From: Castellaniella sp049650445
GTDB taxonomy: Bacteria > Pseudomonadota > Gammaproteobacteria > Burkholderiales > Burkholderiaceae_B
Assembly (NCBI RefSeq): GCF_049650445.1
Contig: NZ_JBASAD010000033.1
Location: forward strand, 1 to 64,000
DNA: 64,000 nucleotides
Reading direction: 5' to 3'
The notes beneath the pieces are model-generated. The model was not told the origin of the DNA. It searched no databases and saw only the letters and a list, made by a program, of their open reading frames with translations. Below are positions 17,925-27,188 of this stretch, piece after piece. The position numbers were made by a program, and so were the translations under genes. Numbering within the stretch: the stretch's first letter is position 1; each line of letters begins with the position of its first letter.

Positions 17925-20288
17925 ATGTCGTCTCCCCGGAATTTTCGTCTGATCAAGCGTGCCATCCCCCTTGTGCTGGCGACCCTGCTGGCACCCGCCA
18001 TCGCAGCAGCCTTCACGCCCTTCGTGGTTCAGGACATCCAGGTCAAGGGGATCGAGCGCGTCGATCCGGGTACGATCTTCACCTATCTGCCCGTCAAGGT
18101 CGGCCAGACCTTCACTCAGGAAGAAGCCTCGGCCGCCATCCAGAAACTCTACGGCACGGGGTTCTTCAACGACGTCAAGATCGACGCCCAGGGCAATGTG
18201 CTGGTCGTCACCGTTGCAGAACGGCCCACGATCGCCTCGATCAACTTCAACGGCATGCGTGAATTCGACGCCAAGGCCCTGACGAAATCCCTGTCCCAGG
18301 TCGGCTTCGGCCAGGGCCGGATCTTCGACCAGGCCATGCTGGACCGCGCGGTCTTCGAACTGAAGCAGCAGTACCTGTCCAAGGGCAAGTACGGTGTCCA
18401 GATCAATCCGGTCATCACGCCGCTGGAACGCAACCGGGTGGGCGTCAGCTTCGACATCTTCGAAGGCGACGTCGCCACCATCGACAAGATCGAATTCATC
18501 GGCAACGAGGCCTTCTCCTCCAGCACCCTCGAAGACCAGATGGAACTGACCACCGGCGGTTTCATGACCTGGTACACGGGCACCAACAAATACTCGCGCG
18601 AAAAGCTCGAGGGCGACGTGGAACGCATCCGTTCGTACTACCTGGACCGCGGCTACCTGGAATTCTCCATCGAGCCGCCTCAGGTGTCGATTTCGCCCGA
18701 CCGCAAGGCCATCTACGTCACCATGACCCTGCACGAAGGCGAGCCCTACAAGCTGGGTGAGGTCGGTCTGGCCGGGGATCTGCTCGGCCTGGATGACAAG
18801 CTCCAGCCGCTGGTCACCATCAAAGAAGGCGAGACCTTCTCGGCCGAAAAGACCAACGCCGTGGCCAAGTCCATCACGGACTACCTGGGGTCGCTGGGCT
18901 ACGCTTTCGCCAACGTCAATCCCAGCCCCGTGCTGGATCACGAGAATCACGTCGCCAAGCTGAATTTCTACGTCGACCCGGGCCGCCGCGTCTACGTGCG
19001 CCGCATCAACGTGGGCGGCAACACCCGCACCCGCGACGAGGTCGTGCGCCGCGAAATGCGCCAGCAGGAAGCCGCCTGGTACGACTCGTCCAACATCAAG
19101 ACCTCGAAAGAACGCATCGATCGCCTGGGCTATTTCACCGATGTGGACGTCAAAACCGATCCGGTGCCGGGCTCGCCCGACCAGGTGGACGTCAACGTCG
19201 ACGTCAAGGAAAAGCCCACCGGCATGATCAGCCTGGGCGTGGGCTACGGTTCCACCGACAAGCTGATGCTGTCGGCCGGCATCAGCCAGGACAACGTCTT
19301 CGGCAGCGGCAATTCCCTGTCCCTGAACGTCAACACCAGCAAGACCAACCGTGCTGCGGTGATTTCGCACACCAATCCGTACTGGACCCAGGACGGCATC
19401 AGCAAGACCACGTCGCTGTACTACCGCCGCACCACGCCGTACGACGTGTCCGACAGCGGTTCCACCGGCTGGTACACCGTCGAATCCATGGGCCTGGGCC
19501 TGAATTTCGGCGTGCCGATCTCCGAAGTCGATCGCATCTTCGCCGGCGCGACCTTCGAACGCAACGCGCTCAAGGACATCCGCCGCGACGGCACCAATCC
19601 GGCGCCGCTGGCGTACCAGAATTTTGTCGATCAATACGGCGACGTCACCAACGCCGTCATCTTCAGCCTGGGCTGGGCCAAGGACACCCGCGACAGCGCC
19701 CTGGCGCCTCACAAGGGCAGCTACACCCGCGTGTCCACCGACGTCTCCACGATGGACCTGCGCTACTACAAGCTGTCCGGCCAGCAGCAGTACTACCTGC
19801 CGTTGGGCCGCGCCTTCACCCTGGCCCTGAACGGCCAGATCGACTGGGCCAAGACCTACGGCAACAGCGGCAAGGCTTTCCCGGTGATCAAGAACATGTA
19901 CGCGGGCGGCATCGGCTCGGTGCGTGGTTACGAAGGCGCCTCTCTGGGGCCGCGCGACTCTCTGACCGACACCTACCTGGGCGGCTCCCGGCGCATCGTC
20001 GGCAACGTGCAGCTCTACCTGCCGTTCCCGGGGGCCTCGCGCGACCGTACCCTGCGCTGGTTCATGTTCTCGGACGCCGGCCAGATCGACACGACCGACG
20101 GCTCCACCTGCGCCAACGGCCAGTACGGCCAGGTGGCCGACCCCTGCGGCTGGAAGTTCTCCGCAGGTCTGGGCCTGTCCTGGGAATCGCCGCTGGGGCC
20201 GCTGCAACTGTCCTTCGGCCGCGCGCTGAACGCCAAGGAAGGCGACCAGAAGCAGGTCTTCCAGTTCCAGATCGGTACGGGTTTCTGA
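17925..20288 (+). CDS. bamA: Outer-membrane protein assembly factor BamA
   Basis: Inserts beta-barrel proteins into the outer membrane. The 787-aa protein has a signal peptide (RAIPLVLATLLAPAIAAA), then five POTRA domains starting at FVVQDIQVKGIERVDPGTI, and a 16-strand barrel containing the conserved VRGYEGASLGPRD segment (loop 6) and a C-terminal Phe (QFQIGTGF), the usual barrel-insertion signal. A longer frame from 17832 adds 31 residues before the signal peptide and is less likely; AGGA precedes 17925. It follows rseP by 67 bp. Confidence 0.97.
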   Translation: MSSPRNFRLIKRAIPLVLATLLAPAIAAAFTPFVVQDIQVKGIERVDPGTIFTYLPVKVGQTFTQEEASAAIQKLYGTGFFNDVKIDAQGNVLVVTVAERPTIASINFNGMREFDAKALTKSLSQVGFGQGRIFDQAMLDRAVFELKQQYLSKGKYGVQINPVITPLERNRVGVSFDIFEGDVATIDKIEFIGNEAFSSSTLEDQMELTTGGFMTWYTGTNKYSREKLEGDVERIRSYYLDRGYLEFSIEPPQVSISPDRKAIYVTMTLHEGEPYKLGEVGLAGDLLGLDDKLQPLVTIKEGETFSAEKTNAVAKSITDYLGSLGYAFANVNPSPVLDHENHVAKLNFYVDPGRRVYVRRINVGGNTRTRDEVVRREMRQQEAAWYDSSNIKTSKERIDRLGYFTDVDVKTDPVPGSPDQVDVNVDVKEKPTGMISLGVGYGSTDKLMLSAGISQDNVFGSGNSLSLNVNTSKTNRAAVISHTNPYWTQDGISKTTSLYYRRTTPYDVSDSGSTGWYTVESMGLGLNFGVPISEVDRIFAGATFERNALKDIRRDGTNPAPLAYQNFVDQYGDVTNAVIFSLGWAKDTRDSALAPHKGSYTRVSTDVSTMDLRYYKLSGQQQYYLPLGRAFTLALNGQIDWAKTYGNSGKAFPVIKNMYAGGIGSVRGYEGASLGPRDSLTDTYLGGSRRIVGNVQLYLPFPGASRDRTLRWFMFSDAGQIDTTDGSTCANGQYGQVADPCGWKFSAGLGLSWESPLGPLQLSFGRALNAKEGDQKQVFQFQIGTGF

Positions 20289-20354
20289 TTCCCTCCGTTT
20301 GATGGCACAATAACTCCCTTTGTAGCTGCTTTGATCCTAGGTGGATTCCTCATC

Positions 20355-20906
20355 ATGTTTGTTTCAGGTCTGAATGTTTCAACCTTGGCGCAACGCGCCG
20401 TGCGTGGCCACCGGGCGCTGGCCCTGGCGGCGGCCGTGAGCCTGGGGGCGCTGTTCGTCGCGCCGTCTTATGCCCAGGGCACGAAGATCGGTTTTGTCAG
20501 CACGGAACGTATCCTGCGTGACTCCAAGCCCGCCAAGGCGGCTCAGGCCAAGATCGAAGCCGAATTCAAGAAGCGCGATCAGGAATTGCAGCGCCTGTCC
20601 GACAGCCTGCGCACCGAAGCGCAAAAGCTCGACAAGGACGCCCCGGTGTTGTCCGAGGCCGACCGCGTCAAGCGCCAGCGCAAGCTTCAGGACATGGATT
20701 CCGACCTGCAGCGCAAGCGCCGCGAATTCCAGGAAGACTTCAACCGTCGCCGCAACGAAGAATTTTCCACCATCGTGGAAAAGGCCGATGCTGCGATCAA
20801 GAAGATCGCCGAACAGCAAAACTACGACCTGATCATCCAGGACGCCGTCACGGTCAGCCCGCGCGTGGACATCACCGATCAGGTCATCAGCGCTCTGGGC
20901 GGCTGA
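20355..20906 (+). CDS. skp: Periplasmic chaperone OmpH/Skp
   Basis: Trimeric chaperone that carries unfolded outer-membrane proteins to the Bam complex. The 183-aa protein has a long signal region ending near SYAQG, then the family opening KIGFVSTERILRDSKPAK, and a Lys/Glu/Arg/Gln-rich coiled coil (DMDSDLQRKRREFQEDFNR). It ends with LIIQDAVTVSPRVDITDQVI. The ATG at 20355 is used; the upstream TTG is unlikely. It is the bamA partner in the same operon. Confidence 0.95.
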   Translation: MFVSGLNVSTLAQRAVRGHRALALAAAVSLGALFVAPSYAQGTKIGFVSTERILRDSKPAKAAQAKIEAEFKKRDQELQRLSDSLRTEAQKLDKDAPVLSEADRVKRQRKLQDMDSDLQRKRREFQEDFNRRRNEEFSTIVEKADAAIKKIAEQQNYDLIIQDAVTVSPRVDITDQVISALGG

Positions 20907-20912
20907 TTTCCG

Positions 20913-22058
20913 ATGCCTGTGCTGCTCGCGCCCGATCAGGCGCCCGCATTGTCCGATTTGTTGCGGGCGGCCGATACGGTCGGGCTGGGGTGTGGCATCA
21001 CAGGTGTGCCGGACGCGGGCGCGCTGAAGATTGCGGGCATCGGCTCGCTGCATTCGGCGGGCCGGTCCGAGATCAGTTTTCTGTCCAATCCCCGCCTGCA
21101 GGCCCAATTGGATGACTGCGGTGCAGCCGCCGTGATTCTGCGCCAGCAGGATTGGGACGCCTACCGCTCCAGCCATGCCGACACGCCCCCCTGGGCGGCG
21201 GTGTTGTGCCCGCAGCCCTATCTGATGTACGCCCTGCTGGCTCAATGGTTCGACCGCCACCGTCAGGCCGGCCTGCCCAAGGGCATCCACCCCAGCGCCG
21301 TGATCGCCGATGACGCCGTGCTGGCTGACGGCGTACACGTCGGCCCCCTGGCGGTGATCGAATCGGGCGTGCACATCGAAACAGGAACCCGCATCGGTGC
21401 GGGCTGCGTCATCGGCGCAGGCAGCAGTATCGGCGCAGACAGCCTGCTGCATGCACACGTGACGCTGTATCACGGTGTGCACGTGGGCGCGCGGGCCATT
21501 CTGCATTCGGGTGTGGTGCTGGGCGCTGACGGCTTCGGTTTCGCGCCCGATCCGCGCACTCCCGGTGCCTGGGCCAAGATTGCCCAACTGGGTGGCGTGC
21601 GCCTCGGCGATGATGTGGAAATCGGCGCCAACACCACCGTCGATCGAGGTGCAGTCGAGGACACGGTGCTGGGCAACGGTGTGAAGCTCGATAACCAGAT
21701 CATGATCGGCCATAATTGCCGCATCGGAGATCACACCGCGATGGCCGCCTGCGTGGGCGTGGCCGGTTCCACCACCATGGGCCAGCGCTGCGTGATCGGC
21801 GGGGCCGCCATGTTCGGCGGACATCTCACGCTGGGTGACGACGTACACATCTCGGGGGGCACGGCAGTCACCTCCGATATTCTCAAGGCCGGGCGCTATA
21901 CCGGGGTATTCCCCGTGGCCGAACATGGCGCCTGGCAACATAATGCAGCCGTGATCGGCCAGCTTGCGCAATTGCGCAAGCGGCTGCGTGCCGCAGAACG
22001 ACAGGGCGCCGCCGGCACAGCCGGCCAGCCGACGAACCCCAAGCAGGACACACAATAA
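20913..22058 (+). CDS. lpxD: UDP-3-O-acylglucosamine N-acyltransferase
   Basis: Adds the second acyl chain in lipid A synthesis, using acyl-ACP. The 381-aa protein has an N-terminal uridine-binding domain and a left-handed beta-helix of hexapeptide repeats (GVHVGPLAVIESGVHIETG). DGFGFAPDP and the helix-end IMIGHNCRIGDHTA carry the catalytic His region. Its stop TAA overlaps the fabZ ATG (TAATG), so translation is coupled. Confidence 0.96.
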   Translation: MPVLLAPDQAPALSDLLRAADTVGLGCGITGVPDAGALKIAGIGSLHSAGRSEISFLSNPRLQAQLDDCGAAAVILRQQDWDAYRSSHADTPPWAAVLCPQPYLMYALLAQWFDRHRQAGLPKGIHPSAVIADDAVLADGVHVGPLAVIESGVHIETGTRIGAGCVIGAGSSIGADSLLHAHVTLYHGVHVGARAILHSGVVLGADGFGFAPDPRTPGAWAKIAQLGGVRLGDDVEIGANTTVDRGAVEDTVLGNGVKLDNQIMIGHNCRIGDHTAMAACVGVAGSTTMGQRCVIGGAAMFGGHLTLGDDVHISGGTAVTSDILKAGRYTGVFPVAEHGAWQHNAAVIGQLAQLRKRLRAAERQGAAGTAGQPTNPKQDTQ

Positions 22059-22510
22059 TGGAACTCGATATCAAAGACATCATGGAACGGTTGCCGCACC
22101 GGCAGCCGATGCTGCTCGTGGACCGCGTCCTGGAAATGGACCCGGGCAAGAGCATCGTGGCCATCAAGAATGTCACCTACAACGAGCCCTTCTTCCAGGG
22201 GCACTTCGCCCACCATCCGGTGATGCCGGGTGTCCTCATCATCGAGGCGCTGGCTCAGGCGGCCGCGTTGTTCTCCTTTGCCGATGCCGGCGCACCGAAC
22301 CTGGCCAGCACCAAGATCGCCTATTACCTGGTCGGCGTGGACGGCGCACGCTTCCGCCGCCCCGTGGTGCCTGGTGATCAACTGCGCATGGAAGTCTCGG
22401 CCGACAAGCTCAGCCGCTCCATCTGCAAGTACACTGCCGTCGCCAAGGTCGATGATCAGATTGCCGCCGAGGCCAAGATCATGTGCGCGGTGCGTATCCT
22501 GGAGGAATGA
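22058..22510 (+). CDS. fabZ: 3-hydroxyacyl-ACP dehydratase FabZ
   Basis: Dehydrates 3-hydroxyacyl-ACP in fatty-acid elongation, competing with LpxA/LpxD for hydroxyacyl-ACP. The 150-aa hot-dog-fold protein has the active-site string FFQGHFAHHPVMPGVLIIEA with catalytic His and Glu, and begins IKDIMERLPHRQPMLLVDRV as in the family. It overlaps lpxD at its start and lpxA at its end. Confidence 0.97.
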   Translation: MELDIKDIMERLPHRQPMLLVDRVLEMDPGKSIVAIKNVTYNEPFFQGHFAHHPVMPGVLIIEALAQAAALFSFADAGAPNLASTKIAYYLVGVDGARFRRPVVPGDQLRMEVSADKLSRSICKYTAVAKVDDQIAAEAKIMCAVRILEE

Positions 22511-23307
22511 TGGGCGCGCCACAGATCCACTCCACGGCCCTCGTTGCGCCGGGTGCGGTGCTGGGCGAGGACGTCGTCGTCGGCCCCTACAGCATCGTCG
22601 GTGAGCACGTTCGTGTCGGTGCGCGTACGCGTATCGGCCCGCACTGTGCCATCGATGGGCATACCGTCATCGGTCCGGACAATCATTTCTACCGTTTTTG
22701 CTCCATCGGCGGCATCCCCCAGGACAAGAAATACGCGGGCGAGCCCACGGCGCTGGAAATCGGCGCGGGCAACACCTTTCGTGAGTTCGTGACTGTGAAC
22801 ACCGGCACCGCCCAGGACGTGGGCACGACCCGGCTGGGCGATGACAACTGGATCATGGCCTACGTGCATATCGCGCACGATTGCCAACTGGGCAGCCATA
22901 TCGTCATTTCCAACAGCGTCCAGTTGGGCGGCCACATCCACATCGGCGACTGGGCCATCCTGGGCGGCCTGTCGGCAGTGCATCAGTTCGTGCGCATCGG
23001 CGCACACGCCATGATCGGCGGCACCAGTTCCGTGCGTCAGGACGTGCCCCCCTACATGATCGGCGCGGGCGACTCGTTCCGGCCGGTCGGCATCAACGCC
23101 GAGGGCCTGGGCCGGCGCGGCTTCACACCGGCTGACGTGCAGGCGCTCAAGGACGCCTACAAGATCCTCTACAGGCGCCAGCTCAGTGTGGAACAAGCCA
23201 TCGAAGCCCTGGTGGCTCTCCAGGCCGAACGACCGGCCGAGGCGCCGGCCGTTCAGACGCTGGTCGACTTCCTGCGCGCATCCGGCCGAGGTATTGCCCG
23301 GCCATGA
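22510..23307 (+). CDS. lpxA: UDP-N-acetylglucosamine acyltransferase
   Basis: First step of lipid A synthesis. The 265-aa protein is a left-handed beta-helix of hexapeptide repeats beginning IHSTALVAPGAVLGEDV, with the catalytic His in AYVHIAHDCQLG and the C-terminal helical domain GRRGFTPADVQALKDAYK. Two adjacent ATGs exist (22507 and 22510). GGAGG at 22501-22505 is spaced 4 nt from the second and only 1 nt from the first, so 22510 is chosen. It overlaps the fabZ stop by one base. Confidence 0.96.
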   Translation: MGAPQIHSTALVAPGAVLGEDVVVGPYSIVGEHVRVGARTRIGPHCAIDGHTVIGPDNHFYRFCSIGGIPQDKKYAGEPTALEIGAGNTFREFVTVNTGTAQDVGTTRLGDDNWIMAYVHIAHDCQLGSHIVISNSVQLGGHIHIGDWAILGGLSAVHQFVRIGAHAMIGGTSSVRQDVPPYMIGAGDSFRPVGINAEGLGRRGFTPADVQALKDAYKILYRRQLSVEQAIEALVALQAERPAEAPAVQTLVDFLRASGRGIARP

Positions 23308-24539
23308 CGTTTGCCGCCGCCATCGTGGCCGGTGAACCTTCCGGCGACCTGCTGGCGGCGCGCATGCTCCGCGGCCTTCAGTCGCACGATCCTCAGGTCA
23401 AGGCCATGGGCATCGGCGGTCCGGCCATGGCCCGTGCGGGTTTCGAAGCCTGGCACCCCATGGATGCGCTGTCCGTATTCGGCTACGTCGACGCGCTGCG
23501 CCAGGCGCCACGCCTGATCCGCACCTGGCGCGACACTCGCCGCCGCGCGCTGGAATGGCGTCCGGACGTATTCGTGGGCGTGGACGCGCCGGACTTCAAT
23601 CTGCGCCTGGAAGAAAAGCTGCGCGCGGCCGGCATTCCCACCGTGCATTTCGTCGGCCCTTCGATCTGGGCCTGGCGCTTCGAGCGCATCCACCAGATCC
23701 GCCGCGCGGTCTCGCACATGCTGGTGCTGTTCCCCTTCGAGGTCGATCTGTACCGCGAGCAGGGTGTGCCCGTGACCTACGTGGGCCATCCCCTGGCCGA
23801 ACTCATCCCCGTGCGGCCGGATCGTGCGGCTGCACGTGCACGCCTGGGCCTGGAGCCTGGGGGCCGGGTGCTGGCCCTGATGCCGGGCAGCCGTGAATCG
23901 GAGATCCGCCTGCTGGCCCCCCGATTCCTGCAGGCCGCGCAGATCCTGCTCGGCCAGGACCCGGATTTGCGCGTCATCGTGCCGGTCGTCAATCAACACC
24001 GCCGTGCTCAGTTCGAGGCCATCCTGGCGCAATATCCCGTCCCGGGATGCCAGGTCCTGACGGCCTTGCCGACCGCGGGGCAGGGCGCCGAAGCCGCTGC
24101 GGCCGGGCAGCGCGCCGATGGCCTGGACACGTCCGAATGGCCGATCGCCTGGCATGCCATGGAAGCCGCCGACGCCGTGCTGGTGGCCAGCGGCACGGCC
24201 ACCCTGGAAGCCGCGCTCTTCAAGCGCCCCCTGGTGATTTCCTACGTCATCACCCCCTGGATGCGGCGCATCATGGCCTGGAAATCCGGCCAGGACGCCC
24301 CGAGCCTGCCCTGGGTCGGCCTGCCGAACATCCTGGAGCGCGAATTCGTCGTGCCCGAACTGCTACAGGAAGCCGCCACGCCGCAGGCGCTGGCCGAGCA
24401 CACCTGGGCGGCTCTGACCGACGCAGACCTGGCCGCGCGCATCACGAAACGCTTCACGACGCTGCACGAGACCCTCAGCCGCGACACACCGGGACTTGCG
24501 GCCCGGGCCATCCTGGAAACCAGCCGTGGCCATGCCTGA
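23304..24539 (+). CDS. lpxB: Lipid-A-disaccharide synthase
   Basis: GT19 glycosyltransferase joining UDP-diacylglucosamine and lipid X. The 411-aa protein begins FAAAIVAGEPSGDLLAARML and contains FVGVDAPDFNLRLE, HFVGPSIWAW, YVGHPLAE, LMPGSRESEI and the C-terminal VASGTATLEAALFKRP. It is about 25 residues longer than typical because of a Gly/Ala-rich insert near residues 255-272 (AGQGAEAAAAGQRAD). It overlaps lpxA by ATGA and rnhB by 8 bp. Confidence 0.96.
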   Translation: MTFAAAIVAGEPSGDLLAARMLRGLQSHDPQVKAMGIGGPAMARAGFEAWHPMDALSVFGYVDALRQAPRLIRTWRDTRRRALEWRPDVFVGVDAPDFNLRLEEKLRAAGIPTVHFVGPSIWAWRFERIHQIRRAVSHMLVLFPFEVDLYREQGVPVTYVGHPLAELIPVRPDRAAARARLGLEPGGRVLALMPGSRESEIRLLAPRFLQAAQILLGQDPDLRVIVPVVNQHRRAQFEAILAQYPVPGCQVLTALPTAGQGAEAAAAGQRADGLDTSEWPIAWHAMEAADAVLVASGTATLEAALFKRPLVISYVITPWMRRIMAWKSGQDAPSLPWVGLPNILEREFVVPELLQEAATPQALAEHTWAALTDADLAARITKRFTTLHETLSRDTPGLAARAILETSRGHA

Positions 24540-25137
24540 TCTGTTCGATACCCTGGCAGTAGACGGTCTGGTTGCCGGTGTGGACGAGGCGGGACGCGGT
24601 CCGCTGGCCGGTCCGGTCTACGCGGCCGCCGTCATCCTGGACCCGGCCCGGCCCATCGAAGGTCTGGACGACTCCAAAAAACTCAGCGCCGGGCGCCGGG
24701 AAGTCCTGGCCGGCCTGATCCGCGAGCGCGCGCTGGCCTGGGCCGTCGCTCATGCCGACGTCGAAGAAATCGAGCGTCTGAACATCCTGCACGCGACGAT
24801 GCTGGCCATGCAACGGGCCTGCCAGGGACTGTCCCAGGCACCCGCGCTGATTCTGGTGGACGGCAACCGCGTGCCCCCCGGGCTGCCCTGTCAGGCCCGT
24901 GCCGTGGTGGGGGGAGACGCCCTGGAACCCGCGATTTCCGCAGCCTCGATCCTTGCCAAGACCGCACGCGATGCCTGCTGCCTGGAACTGCACGCACGCT
25001 ATCCGGACTACGCCTTCGATCGCCACAAAGGTTATGGCACCGCGCTGCATCTGGCCCGTCTGGCGGAGTTCGGTCCCTGCCCCGAACACAGGCGCGATTT
25101 CGCGCCTGTACGCCGCCTGCTTGAAGGGGGCCTATGA
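24532..25137 (+). CDS. rnhB: Ribonuclease HII
   Basis: Cleaves RNA in RNA-DNA hybrids and at single ribonucleotides. The 201-aa protein has the catalytic GVDEAGRGPLAGPVYAAAV motif, DDSKKLSA, the acidic residue in ILVDGNR, and the conserved SAASILAKTARD and HKGYGTALH segments. The ATG at 24532 overlaps the end of lpxB. The lpxD-fabZ-lpxA-lpxB-rnhB order is standard. Confidence 0.96.
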   Translation: MPDLFDTLAVDGLVAGVDEAGRGPLAGPVYAAAVILDPARPIEGLDDSKKLSAGRREVLAGLIRERALAWAVAHADVEEIERLNILHATMLAMQRACQGLSQAPALILVDGNRVPPGLPCQARAVVGGDALEPAISAASILAKTARDACCLELHARYPDYAFDRHKGYGTALHLARLAEFGPCPEHRRDFAPVRRLLEGGL

Positions 25138-25964
25138 CCGTTCCCGTACGCCACATCGCCTCGCGGGACAATCCGGATTACCGCGCCTGGCTGCGACTGG
25201 CACAAGGCCGGCCAGGCCGCCATGACGTCCGCGTCATCCTCGAAGGCGAGCACCTTTGCCGCGCCTGGCTGGAACACAAGGGCGTGCCGCCGACGCTGGT
25301 GGTCGGCGAATCCGCACTGTCCCTGGACTGGGTCGGACCGATCTGGCAGGCTTGCGTGCAGGGTCGCCGTATCGTCCTGCAGGACAATCTTGCGGCCGTC
25401 CTGTCCCAGGTCGAGCACGGCCCCGCCGTGTTCTTCATCGTGGATGCACCCGCACCGAAGCTGCCCGCACGCATCACGGCTGGTTGCCTGTGGCTGGATC
25501 GGGTCCAGGACCCGGGCAATCTGGGCACGCTGTTGCGCACAGCAGCGGCGGCGGGCCTGAAGCAGGCCTATCTGTCGGACGGCTGCGCCTCGGCCTGGTC
25601 GCCTAAAGTCCTGCGCAGCGGCCAGGGGGCGCACTTCGCCCTGGAGATCCATGAGCACGCTGACCTGTCGGCGCTGACGCGCCAGTTGGACATCCCGCTG
25701 GCCGCCACGACCTTGGAACGAGCCGAGATCCTGTACATCAAGGACTTGCGTCAGCCCTGCGTCTGGCTGTTCGGCAATGAAGGGCAGGGCGTGGCCGACG
25801 ATCTGCTGGACCTGGCCGACTGGCGGGTCCACATCCCGCAGTCCACAGCGGTCGAATCCCTGAACGTCGCTGCCGCTGCCGCCGTCTGCCTGTTCGAGCA
25901 GCGGCGCCAGCAACTGGTGGCCGCCGTGCGAGCACGCACGGCGCACCGCGAAAAAAATCAATAA
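25134..25964 (+). CDS. SpoU/TrmH-family RNA 2'-O-methyltransferase
   Basis: Transfers methyl from SAM to the 2'-OH of a ribose in rRNA or tRNA; the substrate is not predictable here. The 276-aa protein has an N-terminal substrate-binding domain (HIASRDNPDYRAWLRLAQG) and a trefoil-knot SPOUT domain with all three motifs: LDRVQDPGNLGTLLRTAAA, LFGNEGQGV and IPQSTAVESLNVAAAAAV. It overlaps rnhB by 4 bp and converges on ppsR with a 7-bp overlap. Confidence 0.93.
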   Translation: MTVPVRHIASRDNPDYRAWLRLAQGRPGRHDVRVILEGEHLCRAWLEHKGVPPTLVVGESALSLDWVGPIWQACVQGRRIVLQDNLAAVLSQVEHGPAVFFIVDAPAPKLPARITAGCLWLDRVQDPGNLGTLLRTAAAAGLKQAYLSDGCASAWSPKVLRSGQGAHFALEIHEHADLSALTRQLDIPLAATTLERAEILYIKDLRQPCVWLFGNEGQGVADDLLDLADWRVHIPQSTAVESLNVAAAAAVCLFEQRRQQLVAAVRARTAHREKNQ

Positions 25965-26791
25965 CTCATTCTATCCAGGCCGACCTCATCCAATATCTTG
26001 GTCGAGATTTCCTCGATCGAGCGGGTCGTGGTGGACAGCCAGGGAATGTTTTCCATGCGCATCAGGCGCTCGGCGTCGGCGATTTCCTGGCGGCACTGCT
26101 TCAGCGAAGCGTAGACGCTGTTGGGACGGCGCTCGTTGCGGACTTCGGCCAGGCGTTCGGGCTGGATCGACAGGCCGAACAGCTTGCGCCGATAGGGCAG
26201 CAGGGTGGCGGGCAGGGCGCCGCGGTCGAAGTCTTCCGGGATCAGCGGATAGTTGGCGGCCTTGACTGCGTACTGCATCGCCAGATACAGGCTGGTGGGC
26301 GTCTTGCCGCAGCGCGAGACCCCCACCAGGATGACGTCGGCCTGCTCCAGCCCCTGAACATACTGACCGTCGTCGTGGGCCAGACTGAAATTGATGGCCT
26401 CGATGCGGTTGTTGTACTGCTTGCTCAGGCCATTGGTGTGCGAACGGCCGACCGAACGGCTGGCGTTCACGCCCAGAACGCCTTCCAGGTGATGGACGAA
26501 GGAGCCGAACAGGTCCAGAAAGACGCAGGGCGCGGCGCGAATGCGGTCGGCCATGTCTGAATCCACCAGGGTGCTGAACACCAGCGGGGGCGGGCCGCCC
26601 CGGTCCGCCTGCAAGGCGATGCGCTGCGCGGCGGCGTCGGCCTTTGCCGCCGAATCGATGAAAGGCAGACGCACGGACTGGAAGGCGACCTCCTCGAATT
26701 GCGAGAGCACTGCGTGACTGAAGGTTTCCGCAGTGATCCCGGTGCTGTCCGAGACGATGAACACTGTGCGTTCGATAGGAGAGTCGGTCAT
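25958..26791 (-). CDS. ppsR: PEP synthase regulatory protein (bifunctional kinase/phosphorylase)
   Basis: ADP-dependent kinase and Pi-dependent pyrophosphorylase that switches PEP synthase off and on by phosphorylating a threonine next to its catalytic histidine. The 277-aa protein matches the DUF299 family from VFIVSDSTGITAETFSHAVLS through the P-loop-like VSRCGKTPTSLYLAMQ to the C-terminal IPWLSTTTRSIEEISTKIL. It is divergent from ppsA, the usual pairing, which supports the assignment. Confidence 0.95.
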   Translation of the reverse strand: MTDSPIERTVFIVSDSTGITAETFSHAVLSQFEEVAFQSVRLPFIDSAAKADAAAQRIALQADRGGPPPLVFSTLVDSDMADRIRAAPCVFLDLFGSFVHHLEGVLGVNASRSVGRSHTNGLSKQYNNRIEAINFSLAHDDGQYVQGLEQADVILVGVSRCGKTPTSLYLAMQYAVKAANYPLIPEDFDRGALPATLLPYRRKLFGLSIQPERLAEVRNERRPNSVYASLKQCRQEIADAERLMRMENIPWLSTTTRSIEEISTKILDEVGLDRMSY

Positions 26792-26822
26792 GGATTATTG
26801 AACTACCAAGCGTCAGAAACGG

Positions 26823-26828
26823 TACAAT
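26823..26828 (+). promoter_or_regulatory. ppsA: Candidate -10 box for ppsA
   Basis: TACAAT on the plus strand lies in the ppsR/ppsA gap, before the inserted element. A TTGAAC at 26798-26803 is 19 bp upstream, longer than ideal. If used, the ppsA leader is about 350 nt and includes the whole element. Confidence 0.3.
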
Positions 26829-26863
26829 CCGCGAAGGTTACCAGTCACCCGAACCGGGATCAA

Positions 26864-27026
26864 GGGAACCTCTGAATAAGTCGAGCGGCAAGCGGGCGCT
26901 GCGGATTGGGATGGGATGCAAGGCGCGAACCGCAGCCATAGCCGTCGCTATGGCGAGGATGAGCAACGCGGCAGACCGCCCGAGACCGCAGATGTACGCG
27001 GCGCGAGGACTTGTTCAGAGATTCCC
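26864..27026. mobile_element. 163-bp MITE-like element in the ppsR/ppsA gap
   Basis: The 397-bp gap 26792-27188 contains a 163-bp segment bounded by terminal inverted repeats: GGGAACCTCTGAATAAGTC (26864-26882) and its near-complement GACTTGTTCAGAGATTCCC (27008-27026), 17 of 19 positions complementary. Inside is a perfect palindrome GCCATAGC / GCTATGGC (26935-26942 and 26947-26954). There is no transposase, so it would be non-autonomous. The ends resemble IS5-type ends as I remember them; no clear target duplication is visible. Confidence 0.65.
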
Positions 27027-27109
27027 AAGGCGCCTTCTGAATTCGTTCAGGGGTCCAAGGCTGGTTTGCCGGGCGCACGCGATCATGCCATGCACGCACA
27101 GGGTTCGTC

Positions 27110-27134
27110 CCTGCGCACGCGCAGGACTTGTTTT
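27110..27134 (+). promoter_or_regulatory. Hairpin followed by T-rich stretch in the ppsA leader
   Basis: CCTGCG (27110-27115) pairs with CGCAGG (27120-27125) around CACG, followed by ACTTGTTTTT. It sits 55 bp before the ppsA ATG and could be an attenuator; the stem is short. Confidence 0.25.
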
Positions 27135-27188
27135 TGCGCGCCGCGTACGCCGGGCAAACACGCTTTTTCTATCTCAAAGGTGACAACC

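Noticed and set aside
17850..20207. 785-codon open frame on the minus strand opposite bamA
   Set aside because: High GC content keeps the antisense frame open; the translation is His/Val/Gly-rich with no known motif, while bamA on the plus strand is unmistakable. Similar frames oppose ppsA, the sulfate operon and the frr-cdsA genes.
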